Assembly: GCA_009778915.1 (NCBI GenBank)
Contig: WRFH01000008.1
Location: 1-63,537 of the forward strand
DNA from: Elusimicrobiota bacterium
GTDB taxonomy: Bacteria; Elusimicrobiota; Elusimicrobia; Elusimicrobiales; Elusimicrobiaceae
Reading direction: 5' to 3'
Length of the DNA: 63,537 nt
This document shows, piece after piece, positions 32,212 to 40,823 of the stretch. The translations under genes were made by a program, and so were the position numbers. The notes under the pieces were generated by a model. That model saw only the letters and a list, made by a program, of their open reading frames with translations. It searched no databases and was not told the origin of the DNA. Each line of letters starts with the position of its first letter. Positions within the stretch are counted from its first letter, which is position 1.

Positions 32212-33108
32212 ATGAGTCCTCTTGCGGCCCTGTGGCTGTGTTTGGTTATTACCGCGTTTTCACCGATAATTGGTAAATACGCAATGCCGGTCATACATCC
32301 GGTAATTTTAGTATTGTTCGGCAGTATGCTGGCAGTTTTTTATTTTGCCCCGGCAATTACAAAGAAAAAACTCTGGGGTGCGTTATTTGACAAAAAAACT
32401 TTACCGCTTTATCTGGTAATGGGGACATTCGGCACGGCGCTGCCTTTTTCAATTTTACTGTTCTCATTAAATTATACGACGCCGGCAAACGCGGCCATTT
32501 TAAATCAGACGGAAATTATTTATTCTTTGCTCCTGACGTCGGTTTTGTTAAAGGAACGCCCGACTTTAGGGCAGCTGGGCGGCAGCGCGCTGGTCATTTT
32601 AGGCGTGGTAATAATTTTATTTAATGAACACATGACGCCGCGCTGGACAGGTGATTTGATTGTCGTTGGCTCAGTTTGGCTGTTCCAAATCAGTCACATA
32701 GCGGCAAAAAAACTGCCTGCGGGGCTTGATTACCATTTGATAGCGATGGCAAGAAATTTCTGGGCGCTGCCCGCGGTAATAATTTTAGTCATTATATTTT
32801 TGCCCGGCGGGAATTTGTTTTTTAAACCGAATTTGCAGGGCTGGCTTGTCGTGGCCGCGACGGGTTTTTTCAAATACGGCTGGGCCATGACGCTGTGGTA
32901 TATCGCGATAAGAAACATAGATTTGAGCAAAGTCACGGCGATAATTTTGTCTTACCCTGCGCTGTCTTTTATACTGTCGGCCATGCTTGGTTTGGAACGG
33001 CCGCATTTATATCAGGCCGTCGGTTTAATATTAACTTTCGCCGGCGCGTACTGGGTAACAAGGCTTGTGAAAAAACAAAGTAAAGAACCCGCGGAAGAAG
33101 TTGCGTAA
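32212..33108 (+). CDS. EamA/DMT-family transporter, copy 1
   Basis: 298 residues, ten predicted helices in two EamA repeats (about 5-135 and 150-290). LKERPTLGQLGGSALVILGVV and ILSYPALSFILSAMLGLERP mark the ends of the repeats. Drug/metabolite transporters export or import small metabolites; the substrate is unknown. It is followed 16 nt later by a close paralogue with the same landmarks, indicating tandem duplication. Confidence 0.88.
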   Translation: MSPLAALWLCLVITAFSPIIGKYAMPVIHPVILVLFGSMLAVFYFAPAITKKKLWGALFDKKTLPLYLVMGTFGTALPFSILLFSLNYTTPANAAILNQTEIIYSLLLTSVLLKERPTLGQLGGSALVILGVVIILFNEHMTPRWTGDLIVVGSVWLFQISHIAAKKLPAGLDYHLIAMARNFWALPAVIILVIIFLPGGNLFFKPNLQGWLVVAATGFFKYGWAMTLWYIAIRNIDLSKVTAIILSYPALSFILSAMLGLERPHLYQAVGLILTFAGAYWVTRLVKKQSKEPAEEVA

Positions 33109-33124
33109 AATAAGGAGCAGTTGA

Positions 33125-34024
33125 ATGTCCCCTCTCGTCGCGTTGTGGAGTAACTGGCTGTTTACCGGCATGTGGACCATCGCCGGCGGCTTCGGCGCGA
33201 AACAAATGTCGCCCGCGCTGATGGTTTTTCTGTCATGCTGCGCCGCGCAGTTGTTCTACGGGCCTATTTTCACATATAAAAAATACTGGGGCCTGCTGTT
33301 CAAGAAAGACCTTTTCCCGTATCTGCTGATGCTGGGTATGTTCGGCACCGCGCTGCCTTTTACCGTAATGTTTTTCGCGCTGAAATACACCACACCGTCC
33401 AACGCCGCCATTTTAAACCAGGTGGAAATTTTGTATTCGCTGATTTTATCTTTTATTTTTCTGAAGGAAAAACCCAATTTAGGCCAGCTTGGCGGCAGCG
33501 CGCTGGTCATAATCGGCGTGCTTTTCATTCTGGCTAACGAAAAATTTTCGCCGCGCTGGACCGGGGATTTGCTTGTTATAGCCACGCCGTGGATGTTCCA
33601 GGTCAGCCATATTTTTGCTAAAAAACTTCCGGCGCATTTGAGCCCGATTTTCATTTCCGGAGCGCGGGCGTTTTTCGCGGGCATAACGATAATCCCCGTC
33701 GTATTATTTTTCGCGTGGCGCGGAGAACTGTTTTTTTACAACGAATCTAAAAGCTTCATGTTTTTATTTTTCATGGGCGTAATTTATTACGGCCTGTCGC
33801 AGCCTCTCTGGTACATGGCCATACGCGGAATGTCTTTGGGCAAGGCGACGGGAGTAATTTTATCTTACCCTATACTGACTTTCATACTCTCGGTCGCTCT
33901 CGGCGTTGAAAAGGCGCAGTGGTACCAGGTTGTCGGTCTCGCGTTGGCGTTTTCCGGCGCGTACTGGATTTCAACTATTATAAAAAAGGAACACAAGAAA
34001 AATGCAAAAGCTAGTAATGTTTGA
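33125..34024 (+). CDS. EamA/DMT-family transporter, copy 2
   Basis: 299 residues, ten helices. It shares with copy 1 the MSPLxALW start, the FGTALPF and NAAILNQ segments, LKEKPNLGQLGGSALVIIGV, PRWTGDL and VILSYPILTFILSVALGVE. An AAGGAG site precedes the ATG. The two copies could form a heterodimer or handle different substrates. Its 3' end overlaps the HAD gene by 23 nt. Confidence 0.88.
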   Translation: MSPLVALWSNWLFTGMWTIAGGFGAKQMSPALMVFLSCCAAQLFYGPIFTYKKYWGLLFKKDLFPYLLMLGMFGTALPFTVMFFALKYTTPSNAAILNQVEILYSLILSFIFLKEKPNLGQLGGSALVIIGVLFILANEKFSPRWTGDLLVIATPWMFQVSHIFAKKLPAHLSPIFISGARAFFAGITIIPVVLFFAWRGELFFYNESKSFMFLFFMGVIYYGLSQPLWYMAIRGMSLGKATGVILSYPILTFILSVALGVEKAQWYQVVGLALAFSGAYWISTIIKKEHKKNAKASNV

Positions 34025-34853
34025 TTTGGACGGCACGCTGCTGTCATCTGGAATGTCCGGCAAAAAGGCTTTGGATAAAGCGGTGCAAAATTTATACGGT
34101 AAAACGCCGAAGTATGATTTGGCGGTTATAAACGGAAATACGGACAGCAAAAATTTTGCGACCATTTTTGAAATTACCATAGGCCGCAAAATAAAACCGT
34201 CAGAATTGGCGGCGTTAAAAGCAGAATATCTAAAATGTTTGCCGGCGGAAGTTAAGGCATGCGTAAACGCGGGTTCGCACAAACTTATAAAAGGCGTGGT
34301 AAAATTTTTGGAGTTTTTGCAAAAGCAAAAAAACGTCTGTCTCGCGCTAGGCACCGGAAATTTTAAAGAAGCGGCTTTTATAAAATTAAAACCGTGCGGG
34401 CTGGAAAAATATTTTAAAACCGGCGGTTTCGGCGAAGACAGCGCGAACAGAACGCAAATGCTCGCGCGCGGCGTAAAACACGCGGAAAAATATTTTAAAA
34501 CCAAATTCGCGCCGGAGCAGGTTTTTATTATAGGCGACACGCATAAAGACGTTATGGCCGCCAAAGAAAACGGCTTTCACAGCGGAGTCGTCGCGGGAAG
34601 CCATTATTCTGACCGCGCCCGTCTGACGAGAGCCGCGGCGGAGCTTGAAATGCCAGATTTCACGGACATACAAACCTGGTGCGTCTGGCTGGATATCAAA
34701 GCGGATCCGAAAGGCGTAAAGCGCGGCAGCTATATTCTGCCCGCCACCGCGATAGAGCACGTCTTTTTCAGCCGCACCGGCATAGACGAGGACAGACTAA
34801 AAATGTTCCGTATAAAAAAATACGAAAAGCTGCCCTCCGGCAAAATTTTTTAA
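34002..34853 (+). CDS. HAD-superfamily hydrolase
   Basis: 283 residues. Motif I MFDLDGTLLSSG (about 5-16), motif II in LALGTGNF (about 112), a Lys-rich motif III region and motif IV IIGDTHKDVMAA (about 176-187). A helical cap sits between I and II, as in phosphoglycolate-phosphatase-like enzymes. The last 80 residues (after SDRARL) are beyond the usual fold and unassigned. The start lies inside the DMT gene, with AGGA 11 nt upstream. The substrate cannot be told. Confidence 0.85.
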   Translation: MQKLVMFDLDGTLLSSGMSGKKALDKAVQNLYGKTPKYDLAVINGNTDSKNFATIFEITIGRKIKPSELAALKAEYLKCLPAEVKACVNAGSHKLIKGVVKFLEFLQKQKNVCLALGTGNFKEAAFIKLKPCGLEKYFKTGGFGEDSANRTQMLARGVKHAEKYFKTKFAPEQVFIIGDTHKDVMAAKENGFHSGVVAGSHYSDRARLTRAAAELEMPDFTDIQTWCVWLDIKADPKGVKRGSYILPATAIEHVFFSRTGIDEDRLKMFRIKKYEKLPSGKIF

Positions 34854-34857
34854 CTTT

Positions 34858-34886
34858 AAAAAGGCCGCCCAACCAGCGGCCTTTTT
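34858..34886 (+). terminator. Rho-independent terminator after the HAD gene
   Basis: AAAAAGGCCGC/GCGGCCTTTTT stem with a 7-nt loop and T-tract. The -10 of nadK begins within 3 nt of the T-tract. Confidence 0.93.
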
Positions 34887-34894
34887 GATAGAAT
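34886..34894 (+). promoter_or_regulatory. Extended -10 (TGATAGAAT) of nadK, fused to the terminator
   Basis: TGATAGAAT follows the terminator's T-tract directly and ends 6 nt before the nadK ATG. No Shine-Dalgarno is present, so a leaderless mRNA is expected. Confidence 0.55.
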
Positions 34895-34900
34895 TTTATT

Positions 34901-35743
34901 ATGCTTATATTTAAAAATATCGGTCTCTATTACAATAAAGAAAAACCGCACAACCGCGCGGTGGCGGAGACCGTCGCCAAATTTCTGCAGGAGCAGGACG
35001 CTAACACCGTCATATACGACGATTCCATGAACGATGCCATTACCAAAGAAAATACGGATTTGCTGGTCACTGTCGGCGGGGATGGCACGGTGCTTAACGC
35101 CGGGCGTAATATCGTAAACAAAAAAATAAAATTGTTCGGCCTCAACGCCGGCAATCTCGGTTTTCTGACGGGCGCGGACCTTTCCGATTATAAAGAAATT
35201 TTAAACCAGGTAATACACGGCCGTTACAGCGGCGAAGACATTTCGCTGTTGTCCGTCAGCATTTTTAAAGACGGCAAATACACCGTCAAAGAACAAGCCG
35301 CTTTTAACGACTGCGTTATCAAAACCGGCGGCGCGCGGGCTTTTACTTTGGAAGTATCTCTAAACGGGAAACAAGAACACAAATATTTCGGGGACGGGAT
35401 TATAGCGTCCACGCCGACGGGCTCCACAGCGTATTCTCTGGCGGCCGGCGGGCCGGTTATCGCGCCGGAGGTTGACGTTATTCTGCTCACGCCCATTTGC
35501 CCGCACTCCCTCACCCAGCGGCCGCTTGTACTGCCCGGCGCCGCGCAGATTCTGCTTACGCCGCGTTTTAAACGGGAAGGGGATTACGCCACCGTCAATA
35601 TCGACGGACAAATCACGTATATCGTCGAGTCCGGCGATTCCGTTTTAATTTCCACCGGCCGCCACAAATTAAAACTTTTGCAGGCGGAAGGGAACGATTT
35701 CCTTAAAACTTTAAACACCAAATTAAAATGGGGCAACCGCTGA
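34901..35743 (+). CDS. nadK: NAD kinase
   Basis: Phosphorylates NAD to NADP. 280 residues. The catalytic VTVGGDGTVLNAGR motif is at about 56-69, followed by FGLNAGNLGFLTG (about 78-90), the conserved FGDGIIASTPTGSTAYSLAAGG (about 161-182) and HSLTQRPLVLP (about 203). The stop overlaps the recN start (TGATG). The gene starts at the first ATG after the terminator-linked promoter. Confidence 0.97.
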   Translation: MLIFKNIGLYYNKEKPHNRAVAETVAKFLQEQDANTVIYDDSMNDAITKENTDLLVTVGGDGTVLNAGRNIVNKKIKLFGLNAGNLGFLTGADLSDYKEILNQVIHGRYSGEDISLLSVSIFKDGKYTVKEQAAFNDCVIKTGGARAFTLEVSLNGKQEHKYFGDGIIASTPTGSTAYSLAAGGPVIAPEVDVILLTPICPHSLTQRPLVLPGAAQILLTPRFKREGDYATVNIDGQITYIVESGDSVLISTGRHKLKLLQAEGNDFLKTLNTKLKWGNR

Positions 35744-37401
35744 TGCTTAAAAACCTGCAAATTAAAAACTTTGCAATTTTAGACGACATCAATTTAGATT
35801 TGTCCGCCGGCCTAAACGTTTTCAGCGGGGAAACCGGCGCGGGGAAATCAATCATTATCGAAGCGCTGGGGTTTGTTCTGGGCGCGCGGGCGGGCCTGAG
35901 CATGCTTAAAGAAGGCGCGCAGGACATGTCCGTCACGGCGGTTTTTGAGACGGAAGATTTGCCGCAAAAACTTTTGCGGGAATATAAAATAACCGGGCCG
36001 GCGGTTACTTTAAAAAGAGAACTTGACTCAAAGGGCAAAACGCGCGGATTTATAGGAAACGCGCTTGTACCGGCGGGCGCGCTGGCCGCGCTCGGCGAAG
36101 TTTTGGTTGATTTTCACGGCCAGCATGACCACCACACGCTTCTCAAATCGTCGGAACATCTGGCGATGCTTGACAGATTCGCGAAAACGCAGAAAGACGT
36201 TTTGCACGTCGGCCAGCTTTACGCGCAAATGCAGGACATTTTGGCCAAAATAAACGCGCTGAGTTTAAGCAAAGCGGAAAAAGAAAGACTGCTTGATTTA
36301 TACAATTTTCAGCACAAAGAAATAACCGACGCCGCCTTAAAACCCGGCGAGGATATTGAAATTGACAACGCGCTGCCCAAACTGAAACATTCCGGCAAAT
36401 TAAAAGAATTAGCCGAAACCGCTTACCAATATTTGTATGAAGAAGAGGCCGCCGGCATTGACCTATTGTCCAAAGCCTTAAAAAATTTGCGCGACATGTG
36501 CGAACTGGACGAAACCCTGCGCCCGCTTCTGGCGGAACTCGAAAGCTCCATGCGTTCATTAGAAGACGGCGCGGCGACGATTTACAACTATAAAGAACAT
36601 ATAAACGTCGACCCGCAGACGCTGGACGATATGCTTTCCCGCCAGCAGAAAATAGCCAAATTAAAAAGCAAATACGGCCCGGAAATTTCGGATGTGCTGG
36701 CCAAAGCCGAAGAGCTGAAGAAACAAATTGACAGCCTGTCTTTCTCCGAAGAAAAAGAGGCCGAACTGCGCGCGCAGCTTGCCGTCGTAAAAGAAGAACT
36801 TTTAACCGGCGCTATGGTTTTGCATGAAAAGCGCGTCAACGCCGCACAAAAATTAGACGCGCGCGTAACGGCGGAAATTAAGCCGCTAGGTTTTGCCGAA
36901 GTCAAATTTAAAACGGATATTATTTTTGAAGAAGAGGCCGTGAACGCCACCGGCGCGGACAGTGTTGAGTTTTTATTTTCGCCAAATCCGGGCACCAGTT
37001 TAAAGCCTCTGAAAAACATAGCCTCCGGCGGGGAAATGAGCCGGGTTATGCTCGGTCTTAAAACCGTGCTTGCGGGCACCGTGCCCATCATGGTTTTCGA
37101 CGAAATTGACGCCGGCATAGGCGGCACCACGGGTTTGCAAGTAGGAGAAAAGCTGCGCGCGGTTTCCGCCGGCAGGCAGACACTTTGCGTCACGCACCTG
37201 GCTCAGGTGGCGGCTTTCGGCGCGGCGCATTTTAACGTAAATAAAGTAAGCGCGAAAAATTCTACAAGAGTTATTTTGACCAGACTCGAAGGTGAGGCAA
37301 GAACGTCAGAAATTGCTAGAATGTTAGGTAGCACAAGCGGCAAAACCTCCGCGGGTTTCAAACACGCGCAGGAGTTGATGGACCACTGCCGCGGTTTATA
37401 A
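35743..37401 (+). CDS. recN: DNA repair protein RecN
   Basis: An SMC-like ATPase for double-strand-break repair. 552 residues. MLKNLQIKNFAILDD is the standard RecN head, so the start overlapping the nadK stop is chosen over the one 15 nt upstream. Walker A is FSGETGAGKS (about 29-38), the FHGQHDHHTLL motif is at about 125, coiled coil lies at about 160-370, the signature IASGGEMSRVML is at about 423 and Walker B is IMVFDEIDAGIGG (about 450). Confidence 0.97.
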   Translation: MLKNLQIKNFAILDDINLDLSAGLNVFSGETGAGKSIIIEALGFVLGARAGLSMLKEGAQDMSVTAVFETEDLPQKLLREYKITGPAVTLKRELDSKGKTRGFIGNALVPAGALAALGEVLVDFHGQHDHHTLLKSSEHLAMLDRFAKTQKDVLHVGQLYAQMQDILAKINALSLSKAEKERLLDLYNFQHKEITDAALKPGEDIEIDNALPKLKHSGKLKELAETAYQYLYEEEAAGIDLLSKALKNLRDMCELDETLRPLLAELESSMRSLEDGAATIYNYKEHINVDPQTLDDMLSRQQKIAKLKSKYGPEISDVLAKAEELKKQIDSLSFSEEKEAELRAQLAVVKEELLTGAMVLHEKRVNAAQKLDARVTAEIKPLGFAEVKFKTDIIFEEEAVNATGADSVEFLFSPNPGTSLKPLKNIASGGEMSRVMLGLKTVLAGTVPIMVFDEIDAGIGGTTGLQVGEKLRAVSAGRQTLCVTHLAQVAAFGAAHFNVNKVSAKNSTRVILTRLEGEARTSEIARMLGSTSGKTSAGFKHAQELMDHCRGL

Positions 37402-37412
37402 AGGAGAAATTT

Positions 37413-37784
37413 ATGGCTGAAGAAAAAAAAGAAGAGAAAAAAGAGGAAAAATCCTGCTGCTGCTCGTCCGCGGACGGCAAATGCTGCAAACATAAAAAAT
37501 TTTTCCCGCACAACTGGTTTAAACTCAAATGTTTAACGCATATATTTTACGTGTTTTTCTATTTGGGCATAGTGGCGTCTATTTACATGCTCGTGCAGCT
37601 CGGCCTGTTTTTTAAATACGCAAAAATGGGCATGATAGGCTATGATTCTTTGCCGCAGATGATTGCGCTTGTCTTATTCGTCATAGTTTCCACGTTCCTG
37701 ATGCTGGCTGTCGCGAAAATCTGCAAAGCTCTGCGCAAAATCAAAAGACTTCTCAAAGAACAAAAAGAAGAAAATAAAAAATAA
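37413..37784 (+). CDS. Small two-helix membrane protein with Cys-rich N terminus
   Basis: 123 residues. A Lys/Glu-rich head (EEKKEEKKEEKS) is followed by SCCCSSADGKCCKHKKFF, a dense cysteine cluster that could bind metal. Two membrane helices follow (about 42-65 and 82-105), then a Lys/Glu-rich tail. It lies 11 nt after recN with an AAGGAG site and is probably cotranscribed. The cysteine cluster faces the cytoplasm if the charged ends are inside. Function is unknown. Confidence 0.7.
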   Translation: MAEEKKEEKKEEKSCCCSSADGKCCKHKKFFPHNWFKLKCLTHIFYVFFYLGIVASIYMLVQLGLFFKYAKMGMIGYDSLPQMIALVLFVIVSTFLMLAVAKICKALRKIKRLLKEQKEENKK

Positions 37785-37795
37785 CTCTTACGTTC

Positions 37796-37818
37796 GACGG
37801 GGCGCCCCGCGCCCCGTC
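37796..37818 (+). terminator. GC-rich hairpin after the recN operon
   Basis: GACGGGGC (37796-37803) pairs with GCCCCGTC (37811-37818) around a 7-nt loop. Only a weak T stretch (AAATTTC) follows, so termination may be partial and the next gene, which has no clear promoter, may be read through. Confidence 0.55.
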
Positions 37819-37826
37819 TAAATTTC

Positions 37827-39071
37827 ATGCTAAAGAAAACGCTGTTTATAACCGTCATTATGTGCTGCGCCGTAATAGCCGGCGCGGAAGCGCTGCGTCT
37901 TAAAAACGGCACTATACTGACGGGGCAAATAGTGGAACGCGGGGAATACACTTTAAATTTTAAAACGCAGTACGGCGTAGTCACCGTCGCGCAGCGCGAT
38001 ATCGCGGAAGAACTTCCGGACAAACAGCGCATAACTTTAAAAGGCGGCGGGGAAATTATAGGAGTCATAGAAGATATCACGCAGTTTAACGTCCGCGTAA
38101 AAACCGACGATGGCTACGTCAACATCGACATGCCGAAAATTGACTCTATCCAAGTATACGATTACGAATCCGCCGACAAACAGAAAAAATACGTTGAACA
38201 AACTCTTGCCGACACCGCTAAAAACGAAGACGACCGCACCAAAGAAACAGCGGCGACCGGCATTACTTTCGACACGGATTTAGACCGCGCCTTTGCCGCC
38301 AAAGCCCCTCCCGCGCAGGATACTGTCGAATATACCGTCGTGCGCGGCGCCGCTCCCGCGCAAACCGCGCCGGTAACGGCCTCGCCCGCGGCGCAGGAAG
38401 TTTACCGCGCTCCGACAACAGTACAGACCGCCGCGGTAAAACCTGAAGAAACAAAACCCGCAGAGAAAGAGAAAAAGTCTAAAGAAAAGAAAGCTGCTGC
38501 CGCAAGCGCGCCCGTGTCCGAACGGCGTTACCTGGCCGTAGAGGCCGGCGTGGTAAGCAATAAATTTAAAGTTAACAACGGACAGAATGACGTCGGCGGA
38601 ATGGGAGTAGGCGCGGATATTAAATATTTGTGGCGGTTGTATAAAACAAATTTGTGGCTGGGCCCGGGCTTTATGCTCGCCTCGATACCTAAAAGCGAAC
38701 TTGATTTTCCGGCGCAAAACACCGTCGTAGACACTGACGGGCAGCTGTTCCATTTAGATTTGATTGCCAATTATTATTTGACGCCGAACTCGGCTTTTCA
38801 GACGTATTTAACCGCGTCCGCCGGCTATGAAAGCGCAAGCATAAATTTACGTTCGACTGATTCCACGGACCCGAACCAGATAATTTATAACAGTATAAAA
38901 GCGTCGTCATCGGGTTTTGTCGGCTCGGTCGGGCTCGGCGTTGAAAGAAAATTCAGCGACACGTCTCTCGGCATTGAAGGCCGTTACTACAGCGCAACCC
39001 GCAACGGGGATTTGAAAGGTTCTCCGTCGGGCTATTTTTCCGCTATGCTTAAAGCCAGCTGGAAATTTTAA
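37827..39071 (+). CDS. Outer-membrane beta-barrel protein with two N-terminal SH3/Sm-like repeats
   Basis: 414 residues. A signal peptide (about 1-20) is followed by two similar short beta modules (about 22-58, LKNGTILTGQIVERGEYTLNF...; about 68-108, LKGGGEIIGVIEDITQFNVRV...). A coiled, Ala/Pro/Lys-rich linker (about 115-232) comes next. The C-terminal part (about 233-414) has alternating beta strands and ends WKF, the usual mark of an outer-membrane barrel. No Shine-Dalgarno is seen. Its stop overlaps the glycerate kinase start. Confidence 0.7.
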   Translation: MLKKTLFITVIMCCAVIAGAEALRLKNGTILTGQIVERGEYTLNFKTQYGVVTVAQRDIAEELPDKQRITLKGGGEIIGVIEDITQFNVRVKTDDGYVNIDMPKIDSIQVYDYESADKQKKYVEQTLADTAKNEDDRTKETAATGITFDTDLDRAFAAKAPPAQDTVEYTVVRGAAPAQTAPVTASPAAQEVYRAPTTVQTAAVKPEETKPAEKEKKSKEKKAAAASAPVSERRYLAVEAGVVSNKFKVNNGQNDVGGMGVGADIKYLWRLYKTNLWLGPGFMLASIPKSELDFPAQNTVVDTDGQLFHLDLIANYYLTPNSAFQTYLTASAGYESASINLRSTDSTDPNQIIYNSIKASSSGFVGSVGLGVERKFSDTSLGIEGRYYSATRNGDLKGSPSGYFSAMLKASWKF

Positions 39072-40150
39072 TGAAAACCCTCATTTTAGCCAACGCTTTT
39101 AAAGGTTCTCTTTCCGCCGGCGCGGCGGGAAAAATAATACGAAAAAATTTAGGTTCGTCTTCCGAACTGCTGCTTATCTCAGACGGCGGAGACGGGGTTA
39201 TTGACGTTTTTAAGTCCGCCGTACCGGCCGCGCAAATAATAAAAAAACCAGTTCAGGACGCTTACGGCGTTTATCATAACGCGCCGCTTCTGCTGCTGCC
39301 CGGCGGCAAAACCGCCGTCATAGAAACCGCGAAAATCTGCGGGCTGGGCGGCATAGAAAAATGCGATTTGAAACCGCTAATTTCCACTTCCTTCGGCGTG
39401 GGAGAGATGATTAGGCACGGGCTTAAACTCGGCGTAAAAAATTTTTATATCGGTCTCGGAGGCGTGGCGTGCAACGACGGCGGCGCAGGCTGCGCGGCCG
39501 CGCTCGGCGTAAAATTTTCTGATGGTAAAAAAAATATTCCGAATACCGTGAAAGGACTTCTGGAATTAAAAAATATCGATGTTTCCCCCCTCAAATTACA
39601 CGGCGTAAAATTTTTTGCTTTGACTGACGTAAGTAACCCGCTGCTAGGCCCGCGCGGCTCCGCCGCTGTTTTCGGCCCGCAGAAATGCAGGACGGAACGC
39701 GAAGTAAAAGTTATCTCGGCCGCGCTTAAAAATTACGCGCGCGTAATCAAAAAATCTTTGGGCCGCGATATCAGCAGCGTGCCGGGCTTAGGCGCGGCGG
39801 GCGCGATTGCCGCCGGATTATATGTATTTTTAAATGCTGAAATCACTCCTGGAGCGCGGTTTATTTTTAATAAATTAAAAATTGAGCGTGAAATAAAAAA
39901 AGCCGGCCGCGTCATAATTACCGAAGGCTGCCTTGACGCGCAGACCTTTATGGGCAAAGCGCCGGGCGAAGCGGTAAAACTGGCAAAAAAATATAAAAAA
40001 GAAATAATTTTTATATGCGGCAAAAATAAATTAAAAGAACCCGCGCGGCGCGGCATAAAAAAAATTTTGGAACTTTCCGCGCTGGCGCGCGGCGGCGAAG
40101 ACAGCGTACAAAACGCCGCAAAAATTCTCGCGTGCGTTTCAAAAATCTGA
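39071..40150 (+). CDS. Glycerate kinase (GarK/GlxK family)
   Basis: 359 residues. The family start is present as ILANAFKGSLSAGAAGKII, then ISDGGDGVIDVF (about 37), KTAVIETAKICGL (about 78), GLGGVACNDGGAGCAAALG (about 131) and GPRGSAAVFGPQKC (about 197). It phosphorylates glycerate to a phosphoglycerate feeding glycolysis. TAATG overlap with the barrel gene suggests translational coupling, though the two have no obvious functional link. Confidence 0.93.
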   Translation: MKTLILANAFKGSLSAGAAGKIIRKNLGSSSELLLISDGGDGVIDVFKSAVPAAQIIKKPVQDAYGVYHNAPLLLLPGGKTAVIETAKICGLGGIEKCDLKPLISTSFGVGEMIRHGLKLGVKNFYIGLGGVACNDGGAGCAAALGVKFSDGKKNIPNTVKGLLELKNIDVSPLKLHGVKFFALTDVSNPLLGPRGSAAVFGPQKCRTEREVKVISAALKNYARVIKKSLGRDISSVPGLGAAGAIAAGLYVFLNAEITPGARFIFNKLKIEREIKKAGRVIITEGCLDAQTFMGKAPGEAVKLAKKYKKEIIFICGKNKLKEPARRGIKKILELSALARGGEDSVQNAAKILACVSKI

Positions 40151-40203
40151 AAATATAAAAATCTAATCATTTTACATAAGAAAAAATTAAAAAGACTATA
40201 CTC

Positions 40204-40232
40204 TTTCCCTCGTAAGCCAAATTTCGTATATT
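40204..40232 (+). promoter_or_regulatory. Pilin-type promoter
   Basis: TTTCCC (from 40204), 17-nt spacing and TATATT (40227-40232). The same arrangement precedes the pilins at 62770 (TTTCCG/TATATT) and 47819 (TTGCCG/TATACT). A further upstream block, TTTACATAA...GACTATACT, is shared with the 62770 pilin at identical spacing. Confidence 0.55.
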
Positions 40233-40263
40233 TTCCTTATATTTCTCAGAAAAGGATTTTTTT

Positions 40264-40713
40264 ATGAAAAAAGGGTTTACGCTTATCGAACTTCTCATCG
40301 TAGTTCTTATAATCGGTATACTTGCGGCAATCGCCGTGCCGCAGTATCAAAAGTCTGTCACCAAATCAAAAATTGCCGCGCTTTTCCCTTCGTTAAGAGC
40401 ATTTATGGACGCGCAGAACAGATATCTTTTGGAAAACGGAAGTTATGCGATGTCTGTGGATGACCTGGACATTACAATGCCAAACAACGGTAATTTTACC
40501 CTCGGACCAGTTTCGGGGAAGCCACAGTTCGGCACTTCAGTAGGCACTATTGCGGTTGGCGTCAGAATGGATGTCGGGCACATTGTCTGCGAAGCGTTAG
40601 CAAATATTCCCTCTGACCAGCAAATATGTATGTCCCTCGGCGGAGTGAAAGAAACTTGTTCCCCAAACGTATATCAGGGCACCGGCACAATATATTGCTA
40701 CGGTATAAAATAA
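40264..40713 (+). CDS. Type IV pilin / pseudopilin
   Basis: 149 residues. The class III leader MKKG is cleaved before FTLIELLIVVLIIGILAAIAVP, with the conserved Glu5 of the mature protein. The globular part begins with the common QYQKSVTKSKIAALFPSLRA. Cysteines near the C terminus (IVCEAL, ICMSLGG, ETCSP, IYCYG) probably form the D-region disulfide loop. An AGGA site is present. It stands alone, away from any assembly genes. Confidence 0.92.
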   Translation: MKKGFTLIELLIVVLIIGILAAIAVPQYQKSVTKSKIAALFPSLRAFMDAQNRYLLENGSYAMSVDDLDITMPNNGNFTLGPVSGKPQFGTSVGTIAVGVRMDVGHIVCEALANIPSDQQICMSLGGVKETCSPNVYQGTGTIYCYGIK

Positions 40714-40809
40714 TTCCATAAAACTGAAATTCCATACGAAACAAAAATCTTCCGCTCGTAAATAAAATATTTATGACTTAACTTTTCCCCGCCGTGCCCC
40801 TCGGTAAAA

Positions 40810-40818
40810 TGCTATAAT
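40810..40818 (+). promoter_or_regulatory. Extended -10 (TGCTATAAT) of tRNA-fMet
   Basis: TGCTATAAT ends 5 nt before tRNA position 1, so transcription would begin at or within 1-2 nt of the mature 5' end. The gene-free stretch 40714-40806 shows nothing else. Confidence 0.6.
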
Positions 40819-40823
40819 AATGT

